Below are positions 1 through 12,938 of a stretch of DNA of 64,000 nt, in pieces. How positions within the stretch are numbered: position 1 is the first letter of the stretch; each line of letters opens with the position of its first letter. A model generated the notes under the pieces. That model was not told the DNA's origin and searched no databases. It worked only from the letters and a program-made list of their open reading frames with translations. This DNA comes from JBJHDF01 sp050486405. GTDB lineage: Bacteria; Pseudomonadota; Gammaproteobacteria; Pseudomonadales; Cellvibrionaceae. Location: NCBI GenBank assembly GCA_050486405.1, contig JBJHDF010000001.1, positions 1 through 64,000 on the forward strand, written 5' to 3'. A program made the position numbers and the translations under genes.

Positions 1-11
1 TTGGGATAAGA

Positions 12-128
12 GCTTGACGATGACCTACTCTCACATGGGGAAACCCCACACTACCATCGGCGCTAAGTCGTTTCACTTCTGAGTTCGGGATGGGATCAGG
101 TGGTTCCAACTCGCTATGATCGTCAAGC
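12..128 (-). rRNA. 5S ribosomal RNA
   Basis: On the minus strand this reads as a 5S rRNA whose ends pair (GCTTGACG at the 5' end, CGTCAAGC at the 3' end). It contains the conserved core with CCCATCCCGAACTCAGAAGTG. It is the last gene of the rRNA operon and lies about 170 bp after the 23S gene; that spacer holds nothing else I can name. The operon terminator would lie left of the window. Confidence 0.95.
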
Positions 129-298
129 AAAGCGGTATGAAGTGCCTGGAGTCTTATGGCCCTAAGGCCTGCTTGGCGACTTCAAATAGGGTGGTGACTG
201 TAGGTTGTTTTTGCTGGTTGTGGCGTTTGTGTCTTTCTGTCATTTGTCGTTCTGACAGTCTGTGCACAGAGTCCGTTATGCAATCGTCTCTGTTATAT

Positions 299-3205
<2,907 letters not shown>

Positions 3206-3374
3206 ATATAACACAAACGACTGCATACGATAGTTACACCCTGTGGGTCTATTTGCGTCCACGGCACCCGCTGACACAGACACCGCAAACCCCACAAAGC
3301 ATAACGCCGGACTCTTGTGCAGAGATACACAAGCGCCATTTTTCAATCAGCAATTTACAACTTTACAGTCACCT

Positions 3375-3386
3375 TGTTAAAGAACA
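3375..3386 (-). promoter_or_regulatory. boxA antitermination site before 23S
   Basis: The minus strand reads TGTTCTTTAACA, the rRNA boxA motif recognised by NusB/NusE. It lies in the spacer between tRNA-Ala and 23S, about 170 bp upstream of the 23S start. The identical 12-mer occurs in the 16S leader at 5715-5726, which supports the call. Confidence 0.75.
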
Positions 3387-3480
3387 TCTGGCGCAAAAAC
3401 CAGTCAGCTGCTTTCTTGCTTCTTAACCACGACAACGCAAAAAAACAGGTGACTGACTTCTGACTGCATCGATAGATAAG

Positions 3481-3556
3481 TGGTGGAGCTAAGCGGGATC
3501 GAACCGCTGACCTCCTGCGTGCAAGGCAGGCGCTCTCCCAGCTGAGCTATAGCCCC
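3481..3556 (-). tRNA. tRNA-Ala (TGC)
   Basis: The 76-nt minus-strand sequence begins GGGGCTATAGCTCAG and ends with an encoded CCA. The anticodon loop reads TTGCACG, so the anticodon is TGC. The D arm (GCTGGGAGAGC) and T arm (GGTTCGATCCC) are intact. Its position in the 16S-23S spacer is standard. Confidence 0.97.
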
Positions 3557-3567
3557 AGTGCTTGTCT

Positions 3568-3664
3568 ATTTTCCGTTATGCTGCGTTGCGCTCTTCCTCA
3601 CGGCGGTCACGTATTATCAATACGCTCCCTTGTTCGTCATCACGCGCCTTGCCTAACGAAAAAT
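3568..3664. repeat. Palindromic repeat element 1 in the rRNA spacer
   Basis: This 97-bp element has imperfect terminal inverted repeats: it starts ATTTTCCGTTATGC and its reverse complement starts ATTTTTCGTTAGGC. Inside is a hairpin GTATT-atc-AATAC. The spacer between tRNA-Ala and tRNA-Ile is usually short, but here it is 264 bp and is largely made of this element and a second with the same kind of ends. From memory, elements with such ends are scattered in other marine gammaproteobacteria, but I cannot name a family. Confidence 0.55.
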
Positions 3665-3740
3665 ATCCTGCGCCCTCCCTCCAGACAGTAACCGCCAATC
3701 AACACCTCAGTATTGAAACGGGCTTGCTACAAGGTGGGAC

Positions 3741-3820
3741 TTTTTCGTTAGGTGGTGTTTTAAGGTTCCGCCGCATAGCCTGCTATGCAAGGGTTCTTAA
3801 AACGCCGCATAACGGAAAAG
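3741..3820. repeat. Palindromic repeat element 2 in the rRNA spacer
   Basis: This 80-bp element starts TTTTTCGTTAGG and ends CGCATAACGGAAAAG, the same kind of termini as element 1 but in the opposite orientation. Its interior is a nested palindrome: GTTTTAAG at 3757-3764 pairs with CTTAAAAC at 3796-3803, and GCATAG at 3773-3778 pairs with CTATGC at 3783-3788. It directly abuts the 3' end of tRNA-Ile. Confidence 0.55.
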
Positions 3821-3897
<77 letters not shown>

Positions 3898-4021
3898 AAA
3901 ACAGACCGCAAGCAACAGTAACCTTTACTTGCAGCGGGCGTGTAGCTTGCAGAGTTTTTCTATCGATGCCAGTCGATCAAGCAATGCGTGTGGACACTTA
4001 CAGACAATAAACAACTTCGTT

Positions 4022-5559
<1,538 letters not shown>

Positions 5560-5714
5560 TAAAGAGCCGGTATACCCATACCTCTGGCATACCTTAAGTC
5601 TTGCTCAGACCTCGTGAACGTAAATTTCACATAAAATGAATATTCGGGTCACTTGGTCTGATAATCTGTGTCGATTACCACCCGCAAGTGCCCACACGCA
5701 TTGCTTGATCAATA

Positions 5715-5726
5715 TGTTAAAGAACA
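5715..5726 (-). promoter_or_regulatory. boxA antitermination site in the 16S leader
   Basis: The minus strand reads TGTTCTTTAACA, between the proximal promoter and the 16S gene. It is identical to the boxA before 23S and would load the Nus antitermination complex on rRNA transcripts. Confidence 0.75.
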
Positions 5727-5761
5727 CCGGCGAGGGCTCAGCCTCAAACCGTGGGACGCGA

Positions 5762-5789
5762 ATTATACGCATCAGGCGCCGTTTGGCAA
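5762..5789 (-). promoter_or_regulatory. rRNA promoter P2
   Basis: Read on the minus strand there is a -35 TTGCCA (5784-5789), a 16-bp spacer and a -10 TATAAT (5762-5767), followed by a GC-rich start region (CGCGTC), as expected for a stringently controlled rRNA promoter. A-rich and T-rich stretches just upstream (about 5795-5821) could be an UP element. Confidence 0.75.
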
Positions 5790-5903
5790 GGACTTTTTTG
5801 CGATCTGGCTGCGAAAAAATCCCATCCAGTCTGACATCCCCGGGCATTGCCGGAGGGCGCCGGACTCGACTTCCGGGACCATGGGGCTCCGGAGGAGGCG
5901 CGC

Positions 5904-5931
5904 ATTATACGCACCCGGCGGGGATCCACAA
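5904..5931 (-). promoter_or_regulatory. rRNA promoter P1
   Basis: Read on the minus strand there is a -35 TTGTGG (5926-5931), a 16-bp spacer and a perfect -10 TATAAT (5904-5909), followed by a GCGCGCC discriminator. It sits 142 bp upstream of P2, giving the usual tandem rRNA promoter pair. The rest of the 454-bp gap between 16S and tyrS holds only the boxA and the hairpin near 5981-6001. Confidence 0.72.
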
Positions 5932-5980
5932 GCCCCCGGAGCAAATTTCCTGACATTTTTTTGACCCCCACCCAGGGGTG

Positions 5981-6001
5981 GAGTTCCGGCGCCCGGGACT
6001 C
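5981..6001 (-). terminator. Hairpin just downstream of tyrS
   Basis: GAGTTCCGG and CCGGGACTC form a 9-bp stem with one G-T pair and a 3-nt loop, starting 13 bases after the tyrS stop. There is no T tract behind it on the minus strand, so intrinsic termination is uncertain. Its position between tyrS and the rRNA promoters makes it a plausible end of the tyrS transcript. Confidence 0.35.
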
Positions 6002-6013
6002 TACGGATTCGGA

Positions 6014-7321
6014 CTACACCACCTCGAACAGATGGTACTTTTTCTTGCCCAGCCGGCAGATATAGAAGCGGCCGTGCAGGGCTGCCTCCGGCGCGAAAGC
6101 GTTGGCGGGCACCAGGTTATCCTCGGGGCTGCAGGCCTGCCCGTTGAGCAGCACGGCACCCCGGCCCAGAGCGTCCTTCACCTGCTTGCCGGAGGGCGCC
6201 ATGCCGGCGTCGGACAGCAACTGGGTGAGGGAGCTCGCGGCCAGGTCGGAGCGGGACAGGGTGCTGGCGGGCAGGCCGTCCAGCCGCAACTGTGACAGGT
6301 CGCCTTCCCCCAGCTCCCGCACATCACCACTGAACAGGGCCGCCGTGATCCGCCGGGCTCCCTCCAGGCCGCTATCGCCGTGCACCAAGCGGGTCATCTC
6401 TTCGGCCAGCACCCCCTGGGCTTCGGGACGCCCCTGGCGCTCCCGGTCGGCGGCTTCCAGCTCGACGATGCGCGGCATCTCCAGAAAGGTGAAGTAGCGC
6501 AGGAATTTGTAGACGTCCGCGTCGGCCGTATTGAGCCAGAACTGGTAGAACGCGTAGGGCGAGGTTTTGGCCGGGTCCAGCCAGACCGTGCCCGTCTCGG
6601 TCTTGCCAAACTTGGTGCCATCAGCCTTGGTCACCAGCGGCAAGGTAATGCCGTACACCTGCCCGCCGTGGAGCCTTCGAGTCAGATCGATGCCACCAGT
6701 GATATTGCCCCACTGGTCGCTGCCGCCAATCTGCAGGGTGCAGTCGTGGCGCCGGTAGAGCTCGGCAAAATCCATGGACTGCAGCAGCATATAGGTGAAT
6801 TCGGTAAAGGAGATGCCCTCGCCCTCCCGTTCGATGCGCTGGCGCACCGATTCCTTGTTGATCATGTTGTTCACAGAGAAGTGTTTGCCGATATCCCGCA
6901 GGAAATCCAGCACCGACAGCTCACCCACCCAATCCAGGTTGTTCACCACCAGGGCGGAGACTTCACCGCAGTCGAAGTCGATAAAGCGGCTGACCTGATC
7001 CTGCAGCCGCCCGGCCCAGCCGGCCACCACGTCAGGCGTATTCAATTTGCGCTCCTGGGCCTTGAAGCTGGGATCACCCACCAGGCCAGTGGCACCCCCC
7101 ACCAGGGCAATGGGTTTGTGGCCCGCCAGTTGAAATCTTTTCAAGGCCAGCAGGGGAACCAAATGACCGATATGGAGACTATCAGCTGTAGGATCGAATC
7201 CGCTGTATAGAGTGCGGCTGCCACTGGCGAGAAACTCGGCCAGCTGATCACCGGCGGTGGTCTGGGCGATCAGGCCCCGCTCCTGCAAGTCCTGAAGCAA
7301 TCCTGGGTTTACTCGGGTCAT
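6014..7321 (-). CDS. tyrS: Tyrosyl-tRNA synthetase
   Basis: Cytosolic enzyme that charges tRNA-Tyr with tyrosine. The 435-residue product has the class I signature HIGH at residues 50-53, the tyrosine pocket segment YSGFDPTADSLH before it, a KMSKS-type loop KFGKT at about 237-241, and a C-terminal S4-like RNA-binding region from about residue 365. The ATG at 7321 was chosen because it gives the family start; upstream in-frame codons would add 22 residues that do not fit the family. It lies directly upstream of the rRNA operon on the same strand, as in Pseudomonas. Confidence 0.96.
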   Translation of the reverse strand: MTRVNPGLLQDLQERGLIAQTTAGDQLAEFLASGSRTLYSGFDPTADSLHIGHLVPLLALKRFQLAGHKPIALVGGATGLVGDPSFKAQERKLNTPDVVAGWAGRLQDQVSRFIDFDCGEVSALVVNNLDWVGELSVLDFLRDIGKHFSVNNMINKESVRQRIEREGEGISFTEFTYMLLQSMDFAELYRRHDCTLQIGGSDQWGNITGGIDLTRRLHGGQVYGITLPLVTKADGTKFGKTETGTVWLDPAKTSPYAFYQFWLNTADADVYKFLRYFTFLEMPRIVELEAADRERQGRPEAQGVLAEEMTRLVHGDSGLEGARRITAALFSGDVRELGEGDLSQLRLDGLPASTLSRSDLAASSLTQLLSDAGMAPSGKQVKDALGRGAVLLNGQACSPEDNLVPANAFAPEAALHGRFYICRLGKKKYHLFEVV

Positions 7322-7501
7322 CGAAGTGCCTATGCCATACCTGAGAAATGGGTTTGGCGCCGGGGTGCGGCGCAAAGGGCATGCCAAGATACCGGATATT
7401 GATGCAAAAACAAGGGGGCGGCAGTTCCCAGGTGCTATTAGACTGCTATTCTGTTATAACTGTAACCTCTGACGAGTCTTAACAACGGGTTTAGCTTCCG
7501 T

Positions 7502-8932
7502 ATGGAACCCACTGAAAATCAAAAGAAAAAGCTGCTGTCTGGCGCCTTTCTGACCCACTTCCCCAAGACACACCTGGCCATGGTGTCCACGCTGGTGGGG
7601 GTTCTGTGCCTGTTTCTCCTGCTACTGCCGTCCGAAGAGGCGGGCTCAACCCCTCAGCCTGTGGAACTCTGGAGCCTGGAACTGGAACTAGGCGAGTCGA
7701 CACTGCCTGCACCGCTGCCTGCGCCAGCGGACACCGATTCCACTCACGGGGAAGCCTCCGCCGAGCCAGCACAGGAACTAGCCGACGCCGAACCTGAGGC
7801 GGACCTGACCGTGAAAACCTTCACCGTGCGCAGTGGCGACAGCCTGTCCGTACTGTTTCAGCGCGCTGGCCTCCGCGATCGCGACCTGTATGAACTGATG
7901 GCGCATAGCGAGGAGGCCAAGGGTCTGAGGCGTATCATGCCCGGCCACGAATTCTCCTTTCACCTGGACGACAAGGGCCAACTGCAGCAACTGGACTATG
8001 TGCCCAGCCGTCTCTCCAGCCTGCACTTCGTGCGCGAGGACGGACGCTTCAAGAGTGTGGCGGCCCAGCGGGAACCCGAAATACAACTGGCCTTCAGCCA
8101 GGGCCGCATCGAAAGCTCCTTGTTTCTGGCCGGCAGCCGCGCCGGCCTACCCGACGCCCTCACCATGGAGCTGGCCAACATCTTCGGCTGGGACATCGAC
8201 TTCGCCCTGGATATTCGCAGCGGCGACAGCTTCAGCCTTATCTACGAAGAGCGCTATCTGGACGGCGAAAAGATCGGCAACGGCCCCATTCTCGCGGCGG
8301 AATTCGTCAACCGCGGCAACCGCTACCGCGCTGTGCGCTATATGGACCGCGAGGGCTTTGCCAACTATTACACCCCCGACGGCGATAGCATGCGCCGGGC
8401 TTTTCTGCGCACACCGGTGGATTTCACCCGCATCAGCTCCCACTTCAATTTGAACCGGCGCCACCCGGTGCTGCACACCATCCGCGCCCACCGGGGCACC
8501 GACTATGCCGCGCCCACCGGCACCCCCATCCGCGCCGCCGGCGATGGCCGGGTGGTGCACGCCGGGCGCCACGGCGGGTACGGCATCACCGTGATCATCC
8601 AGCACGGTCAGACCTACCAGACGCTCTACGCTCACATGAACGGCATAGCCCGGGGTGTGCGCAACGGTACCCGGGTGCGCCAAGGTCAGGTCATCGGCTA
8701 TGTGGGTGCTACCGGCCTGGCCACCGGCCCCCATCTGCACTATGAGTTTCTGGTCAACGGCGTGCACCGCAACCCGGTTACCGTGGATCTGCCCAAGGCG
8801 GAGCCCATCGCCCGGGAGGAACTGGAGCGCTTCCGTCAGCAGACGCGGACTTATATCGCCCAGTTGGACCAGCACATACAGGCCACCCAGTTGGCCAGCG
8901 TGGAGTCCACTCGGGACAGAGACCTGAACTGA
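7502..8932 (+). CDS. M23 family peptidoglycan endopeptidase with OapA/LysM-like domain
   Basis: Probable periplasmic, membrane-anchored murein DD-endopeptidase of the MepM/YebA type (476 aa). A cytoplasmic basic N-terminus is followed by one membrane segment (about 27-43), a low-complexity linker, an OapA/LysM-like domain (about 98-165), a middle domain, and a C-terminal LytM/M23 domain. The zinc motifs are visible: HRGTDYAAP at about 330 and GPHLHYEF at about 408-415. It is divergent from tyrS and its stop is 1 base from the anmK start, so the two are probably co-transcribed and both act on cell-wall turnover. Confidence 0.9.
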   Translation: MEPTENQKKKLLSGAFLTHFPKTHLAMVSTLVGVLCLFLLLLPSEEAGSTPQPVELWSLELELGESTLPAPLPAPADTDSTHGEASAEPAQELADAEPEADLTVKTFTVRSGDSLSVLFQRAGLRDRDLYELMAHSEEAKGLRRIMPGHEFSFHLDDKGQLQQLDYVPSRLSSLHFVREDGRFKSVAAQREPEIQLAFSQGRIESSLFLAGSRAGLPDALTMELANIFGWDIDFALDIRSGDSFSLIYEERYLDGEKIGNGPILAAEFVNRGNRYRAVRYMDREGFANYYTPDGDSMRRAFLRTPVDFTRISSHFNLNRRHPVLHTIRAHRGTDYAAPTGTPIRAAGDGRVVHAGRHGGYGITVIIQHGQTYQTLYAHMNGIARGVRNGTRVRQGQVIGYVGATGLATGPHLHYEFLVNGVHRNPVTVDLPKAEPIAREELERFRQQTRTYIAQLDQHIQATQLASVESTRDRDLN

Positions 8933-8933
8933 C

Positions 8934-10049
8934 ATGACTGCACCGGAGCTGTACGTCGGTTTGCTTTCCGGTACCAGCGCCGACGCCATTGACGCCGCGC
9001 TGGTGGACTTTGCCGGCCCCAGTCCGCGACTGCTGGCCTGCCACAATTTGGCGCTGGACGACTCCATGCGCCAGGAGATCCACGCCCTGGCACAGCCCGG
9101 CGACAACGAAATAGACCGGCTGGGCGTCCTGGATCAGCAATTGGCCGTGCTATTTGCCCGCGCCACCCAGGCGCTGTTGCAACAGGCTGGCGTCCACCCC
9201 AGCGAAGTCCGTGCCATTGGCAGTCACGGCCAAACCCTGCGCCACCGGCCACCCAACACCCACGAAATTCCCTTCAGCCTGCAGGTCGGCGACGCCAATC
9301 GTATAGCCCATATCACGGGCATTACCACCATTACCGATTTTCGCCGCCGCGACATGGCCGCAGGCGGTCAGGGTGCGCCCCTGATGCCCGCCTTTCATCG
9401 GGCCGCGTTTCACAGCGTCGAAGAAGACCGGGTGCTGGTCAATATCGGCGGCATGGCCAACGTCACCTGGCTGCCCAGGGGGGGTACGGCTCTGGGCTTC
9501 GACACTGGGCCCGGCAACGCCCTGCTGGACGCCTGGATTCGCCAGCAACGGGGGCTGGCCTACGACGAGGACGGACGCTGGGCGTCCACCGGCCGGGTGC
9601 ATGGGGCACTGCTGGAGCGGCTGCTCAGCCACCCCTATTTTCAGGAGACACCACCCAAGAGCACGGGCCCCGAGGTGTTCAATCTCCACTGGCTGCAGGC
9701 CGAACGACAAGCCCTGGACACTCCCATTACCCCGGAAGATATACAGGCTACGCTGTTGGCGCTCACAGCCCGCAGTATCAGCGACGCCATAAGCGCCATG
9801 GAGGATTCACCAGCCATCTACCTGTGCGGCGGCGGCGCCCACAACAGCGCTCTGGTGGCCGCCCTGCGGGAACTGCTGCCAGAGCAAAAGCTGGCCTCAA
9901 CGGAAGTGCTGGGTGTTCACCCGGACTGGGTGGAAGCGGCGGGCTTTGCCTGGTTGGCGCGCCAGACCCTGGGCGGCCTGAGCGGCAATCTGCCGGCAGT
10001 CACCGGCGCCGAACGGGAAGTGATTCTGGGCGGAATCTACCCGGCCTGA
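8934..10049 (+). CDS. anmK: Anhydro-N-acetylmuramic acid kinase
   Basis: Cytosolic kinase that hydrolyses and phosphorylates 1,6-anhydro-MurNAc to MurNAc-6-phosphate in murein recycling. The 371-aa length is normal. The N-terminal motif LLSGTSADAIDAALVDF, the DFRRRDMAAGGQGAPL segment (about 139-154) and GFDTGPGNALLDAWI (about 190-205) are family hallmarks. GTSADAID is a small variation on the usual GTSxDGID. The gene follows the endopeptidase with a 1-base gap. Confidence 0.95.
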   Translation: MTAPELYVGLLSGTSADAIDAALVDFAGPSPRLLACHNLALDDSMRQEIHALAQPGDNEIDRLGVLDQQLAVLFARATQALLQQAGVHPSEVRAIGSHGQTLRHRPPNTHEIPFSLQVGDANRIAHITGITTITDFRRRDMAAGGQGAPLMPAFHRAAFHSVEEDRVLVNIGGMANVTWLPRGGTALGFDTGPGNALLDAWIRQQRGLAYDEDGRWASTGRVHGALLERLLSHPYFQETPPKSTGPEVFNLHWLQAERQALDTPITPEDIQATLLALTARSISDAISAMEDSPAIYLCGGGAHNSALVAALRELLPEQKLASTEVLGVHPDWVEAAGFAWLARQTLGGLSGNLPAVTGAEREVILGGIYPA

Positions 10050-10063
10050 AGCGGGTTATATTC

Positions 10064-10417
10064 TTATATGGAAAACGAGGAGCCACAACCGCAGGTGGTG
10101 GCTGCATTGGGGTTGCTGACCAGGAATCTCGCGCCCTGCAAACCCTCCTGATAATCGACCAGAGCGCCCGCCAGATAGGGGTAGCTCATGGCGTCCACCA
10201 CCACGGCGATACCGTCCTTTTCCACCACCGCATCGTCTTCCGCCACGGCTTCGTCAAAGGTAAAACCGTACTGGAACCCGGAGCAGCCACCGCCAGTGAC
10301 ATAAACCCGCAATTTCAGATCGGGGTTGCCCTCTTCCTCCACCAGGCTACGCACCTTGGCCAGGGCACTGTCGCTGACCTGCAGGGGTTGCGGAGTGAAG
10401 ATTTCGGCACCGGACAT
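10064..10417 (-). CDS. erpA: Iron-sulfur cluster insertion protein
   Basis: A-type carrier that delivers [Fe-S] clusters to apoproteins. The 117-aa product has the three conserved cysteines: one in GGGCSGFQYG and two in the C-terminal CGCGSSFSI. The ATG at 10417 was chosen because GGAGAAG lies 5 bases upstream; a longer frame would add 10 residues with no family match. It is convergent with anmK, with only 14 bp between stops. Confidence 0.95.
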   Translation of the reverse strand: MSGAEIFTPQPLQVSDSALAKVRSLVEEEGNPDLKLRVYVTGGGCSGFQYGFTFDEAVAEDDAVVEKDGIAVVVDAMSYPYLAGALVDYQEGLQGARFLVSNPNAATTCGCGSSFSI

Positions 10418-10449
10418 AAACTTCTCCAGACGGGGTATCGCAGCCACAG

Positions 10450-10486
10450 AAAAAGCCGCGACCCGGTTAACTCACCGGGCCGCCGC
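10450..10486 (-). terminator. Rho-independent terminator after the bactofilin gene
   Basis: On the minus strand CCCGGT-gagtta-ACCGGG forms a stem extended by GC-rich flanks, followed by a run of five T residues (complement of 10450-10454). It lies between the bactofilin stop and the erpA start and would separate the two transcripts. Confidence 0.6.
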
Positions 10487-10520
10487 ATGGTGGCATTATC
10501 CCTTTACCCGACTAAAACAG

Positions 10521-10973
10521 TCAAGTATTCTTCTCGGCCAACTTGCCAGCATCCGCCGCCTTGCCACCATCCACCGCCTTGATGGCGGACAGGGCCGGCT
10601 TGGCAGCACCGGTAGCGTTGGTGTAGACCAGATTGCCGTTGACCTGAGCGCCCTTGACCATTTCGATCAACTGGTAGTGAACATTGCCCTCCACCACTGC
10701 CTTGGCGGCCAACTCAACGTGCTTGGAAGCGTGGACGTCGCCGGTGACATGGCCGTTGATAATAACCACCGGCACACGAATCTCACCTTCGATGACGCCT
10801 TTTTCCGCCACCACCAGCTTGGCCTCATTGCCGCTCTCGGCAACGATGTTGCCGTTGACCTTGCCTTCGATCTGCAGGTCACCGGAGAAGTGGAGGTCGC
10901 CGACCACTTTGGCGCCCCGGGCGATAAGGGTGTGACTGTTGGAAAATGCCATCTCTTCTTTTTTACCCCACAT
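10521..10973 (-). CDS. Bactofilin family cytoskeletal protein
   Basis: A 150-aa bactofilin (DUF583), a polymer-forming beta-helical scaffold protein of the inner membrane face. After a short N-terminal tail (MWGKKEE), residues about 15-115 show the repeating hydrophobic/glycine pattern of a right-handed beta-helix (for example GDLHFSGDLQIEGKVNGNI). The C-terminal 35 residues are Ala/Lys-rich and probably disordered. It follows the DUF6776-like gene on the same strand after 32 bp, so an operon is likely. Confidence 0.88.
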   Translation of the reverse strand: MWGKKEEMAFSNSHTLIARGAKVVGDLHFSGDLQIEGKVNGNIVAESGNEAKLVVAEKGVIEGEIRVPVVIINGHVTGDVHASKHVELAAKAVVEGNVHYQLIEMVKGAQVNGNLVYTNATGAAKPALSAIKAVDGGKAADAGKLAEKNT

Positions 10974-11005
10974 AGTCTGAGTCTCTGTCGCAAATTACGC
11001 GCTAA

Positions 11006-11746
11006 TTACGGGCCCTGTACCAGCCAACCATAGCGCTTTTCGTCGCTGGATGGGTTATTGCCGCGCGAGCGTGCCGCCAGTTCAATGCGCTCCGGCTCGA
11101 AACCCTCGGGCAATACCAGTTCCCCCTCGATGTTCTGGAAGTAACGGAAACGCAGGGGGATGCGCTCCTCTTCCACTTGGCTGGACAGCTGGTGCAACGG
11201 CACGGTCACCATCTCGCCATCGCGCCAGCCTACCACGTTAAAGGTCAGATAGCCGTTCAGCAACTGATGATTCGTGGTCAATTGTTGCACCACCAGACGG
11301 TACTCGTAGCGCCGGGGCACACCGGTAGTCAGTACATTGAGCGAGCCTATGGTAAGGCCGCGATTGTTGTCTTCCGGCGCCATCAGGCTGCGATAAAAGG
11401 CGATTTCCTCTTCCAGCCGCGAAATCTGACCTTTCAGTTGCACCGTCTGACTGCGGACCTCTTCCCCGGCGCGGCTGTCCACCATGGAGCCCAGGGTCAG
11501 GTTGGCCACCTCCTGGCGCAGGGACTCGGCCTCATTGCTGACCAGCTGCAGACTCTTGCGCAATTGATCCCGCTCTGCCGACACGCTGGCGTAGCGCGCG
11601 CCTCCCTGATGCAGTCCCCAGAAGTAACTGGCCGCCACGGCGCCAACCGCTACTACCAGCAAAACTGCACCCAGGGCCAAGCTCCGCAGGGGGCGATAGG
11701 GGACCACGCGAACCGGTGGTGGGTTGCTGCCTTTGACAGAGGCCAT
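11006..11746 (-). CDS. Single-pass membrane coiled-coil protein (DUF6776-like)
   Basis: A 246-aa protein with one N-terminal membrane segment (about 19-41, rich in Ala/Val/Leu), then a predicted coiled coil (about 53-105, many Glu/Gln/Arg heptads) and a C-terminal beta-rich domain ending near YGWLVQGP. This matches the DUF6776 family found beside bactofilin and erpA in Pseudomonas-like genomes. The ATG at 11746 was chosen over an upstream frame that would run into argC. The function is unknown; the context suggests cell-envelope or shape organisation with bactofilin. Confidence 0.75.
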   Translation of the reverse strand: MASVKGSNPPPVRVVPYRPLRSLALGAVLLVVAVGAVAASYFWGLHQGGARYASVSAERDQLRKSLQLVSNEAESLRQEVANLTLGSMVDSRAGEEVRSQTVQLKGQISRLEEEIAFYRSLMAPEDNNRGLTIGSLNVLTTGVPRRYEYRLVVQQLTTNHQLLNGYLTFNVVGWRDGEMVTVPLHQLSSQVEEERIPLRFRYFQNIEGELVLPEGFEPERIELAARSRGNNPSSDEKRYGWLVQGP

Positions 11747-11798
11747 GTAAGGTTGCTCGTTATACTTTAAACCGTTGCCCGTAGTTGTTGGGTTAACA

Positions 11799-12845
11799 TC
11801 AGGGTAGCAGAGCCACCAGATCCAGTCCCAGCCGCTCATCGAAACCGAACATGATGTTCATGTTTTGCACCGCCTGTCCCGACGCGCCTTTGGTCAGGTT
11901 GTCGATCACCGACAGCACCACCACCGTATCCCGCTGCTGCGGCCTGAAAACCGAGATGCGACAAAGGTTGGAACCCTTGACCGTGCGAGTCTGGGGATGT
12001 TCCCCGGCGGGCAGCACATCCACAAAGGGCTCGTCGGCGTAGCGCCGCTCGTACAGCGCCTGCAGATCGGGCACATCCGCATCATTCAGCAACCGGGCGT
12101 ACAGGGTGGCGTGAATGCCGCGAATCATGGGCAGCAGGTGCGGCACAAAAGTAATCCGCGCCGGCTGCGCGCCACCGGGCTGAATATCGCGCAACCCCTG
12201 CTCGATTTCCGGCAGATGCCGGTGACCGGCGGCGGCGTAGGCCTTGAAGCTGTCGCTGACCTCGGTGAGCAGCAGATCAACCTTGCCCTGGCGCCCGGCG
12301 CCGGTGGCGCCACTGGCGGCGTTGACCACCAGCCGGCCCGCATCCACCAGATTGTTCTCCAGCAGGGGCAGCAGGCCCAACTGCGTCGCCGTGGGATAGC
12401 AACCGGGGCAGGCCACCAGCCGGGCGCCGCGAATGGTGTCCCGATTCACTTCCGGCAGGCCATAGACCGCCTCGCCCACCAGTTCCGGGCAGCCGTGGGG
12501 CTGTCCATACCACTGGCTCCACAGGTCGGTGTCCCGCAAGCGGAAATCGGCGGACAGATCGATCACCCGGGTGCCTGTTTGCAAAAGATCCGGCATGAGG
12601 TTCTGGGCCACACCGTGGGGGGTGGCGAAAAAAACCACATCACACTGTCCCAGGGTAGCCAAATCCGGTTCGGTGAACGCCAGGTCCAGATGACCGCGCA
12701 GGCTGGGGTAGAGATCGGCCACGGGTACCCCCGCCTCGGCCCGGGAGGTGATCACCGACACCTCAACCTGGGGATGCCCCACCAGCAGCCGCAACAACTC
12801 CACACCGGTGTAGCCGGTGCCACCCACAATACCCGCCTTGATCAC
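11799..12845 (-). CDS. argC: N-acetyl-gamma-glutamyl-phosphate reductase
   Basis: NADPH-dependent reduction of N-acetylglutamyl-5-phosphate to the semialdehyde, the third step of arginine synthesis. The 348-aa product starts with the Rossmann motif GIVGGTGYTGVELLRLL. It has the catalytic cysteine C149 in PGCYPTATQ and the H-containing segment VPHLLPMIRGI. The length is typical of the type 1 enzymes. It is divergent from hemJ and upstream of the DUF6776-like gene. Confidence 0.96.
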   Translation of the reverse strand: MIKAGIVGGTGYTGVELLRLLVGHPQVEVSVITSRAEAGVPVADLYPSLRGHLDLAFTEPDLATLGQCDVVFFATPHGVAQNLMPDLLQTGTRVIDLSADFRLRDTDLWSQWYGQPHGCPELVGEAVYGLPEVNRDTIRGARLVACPGCYPTATQLGLLPLLENNLVDAGRLVVNAASGATGAGRQGKVDLLLTEVSDSFKAYAAAGHRHLPEIEQGLRDIQPGGAQPARITFVPHLLPMIRGIHATLYARLLNDADVPDLQALYERRYADEPFVDVLPAGEHPQTRTVKGSNLCRISVFRPQQRDTVVVLSVIDNLTKGASGQAVQNMNIMFGFDERLGLDLVALLP

Positions 12846-12938
12846 TGTTAACCTCTGTCTGTTCTGTGCCGGTCACCCGTGCGACCAGCTACGATATCAT
12901 TTAATATGGTTGGCCCAGAATCCGCGTCCGGAGACGAC

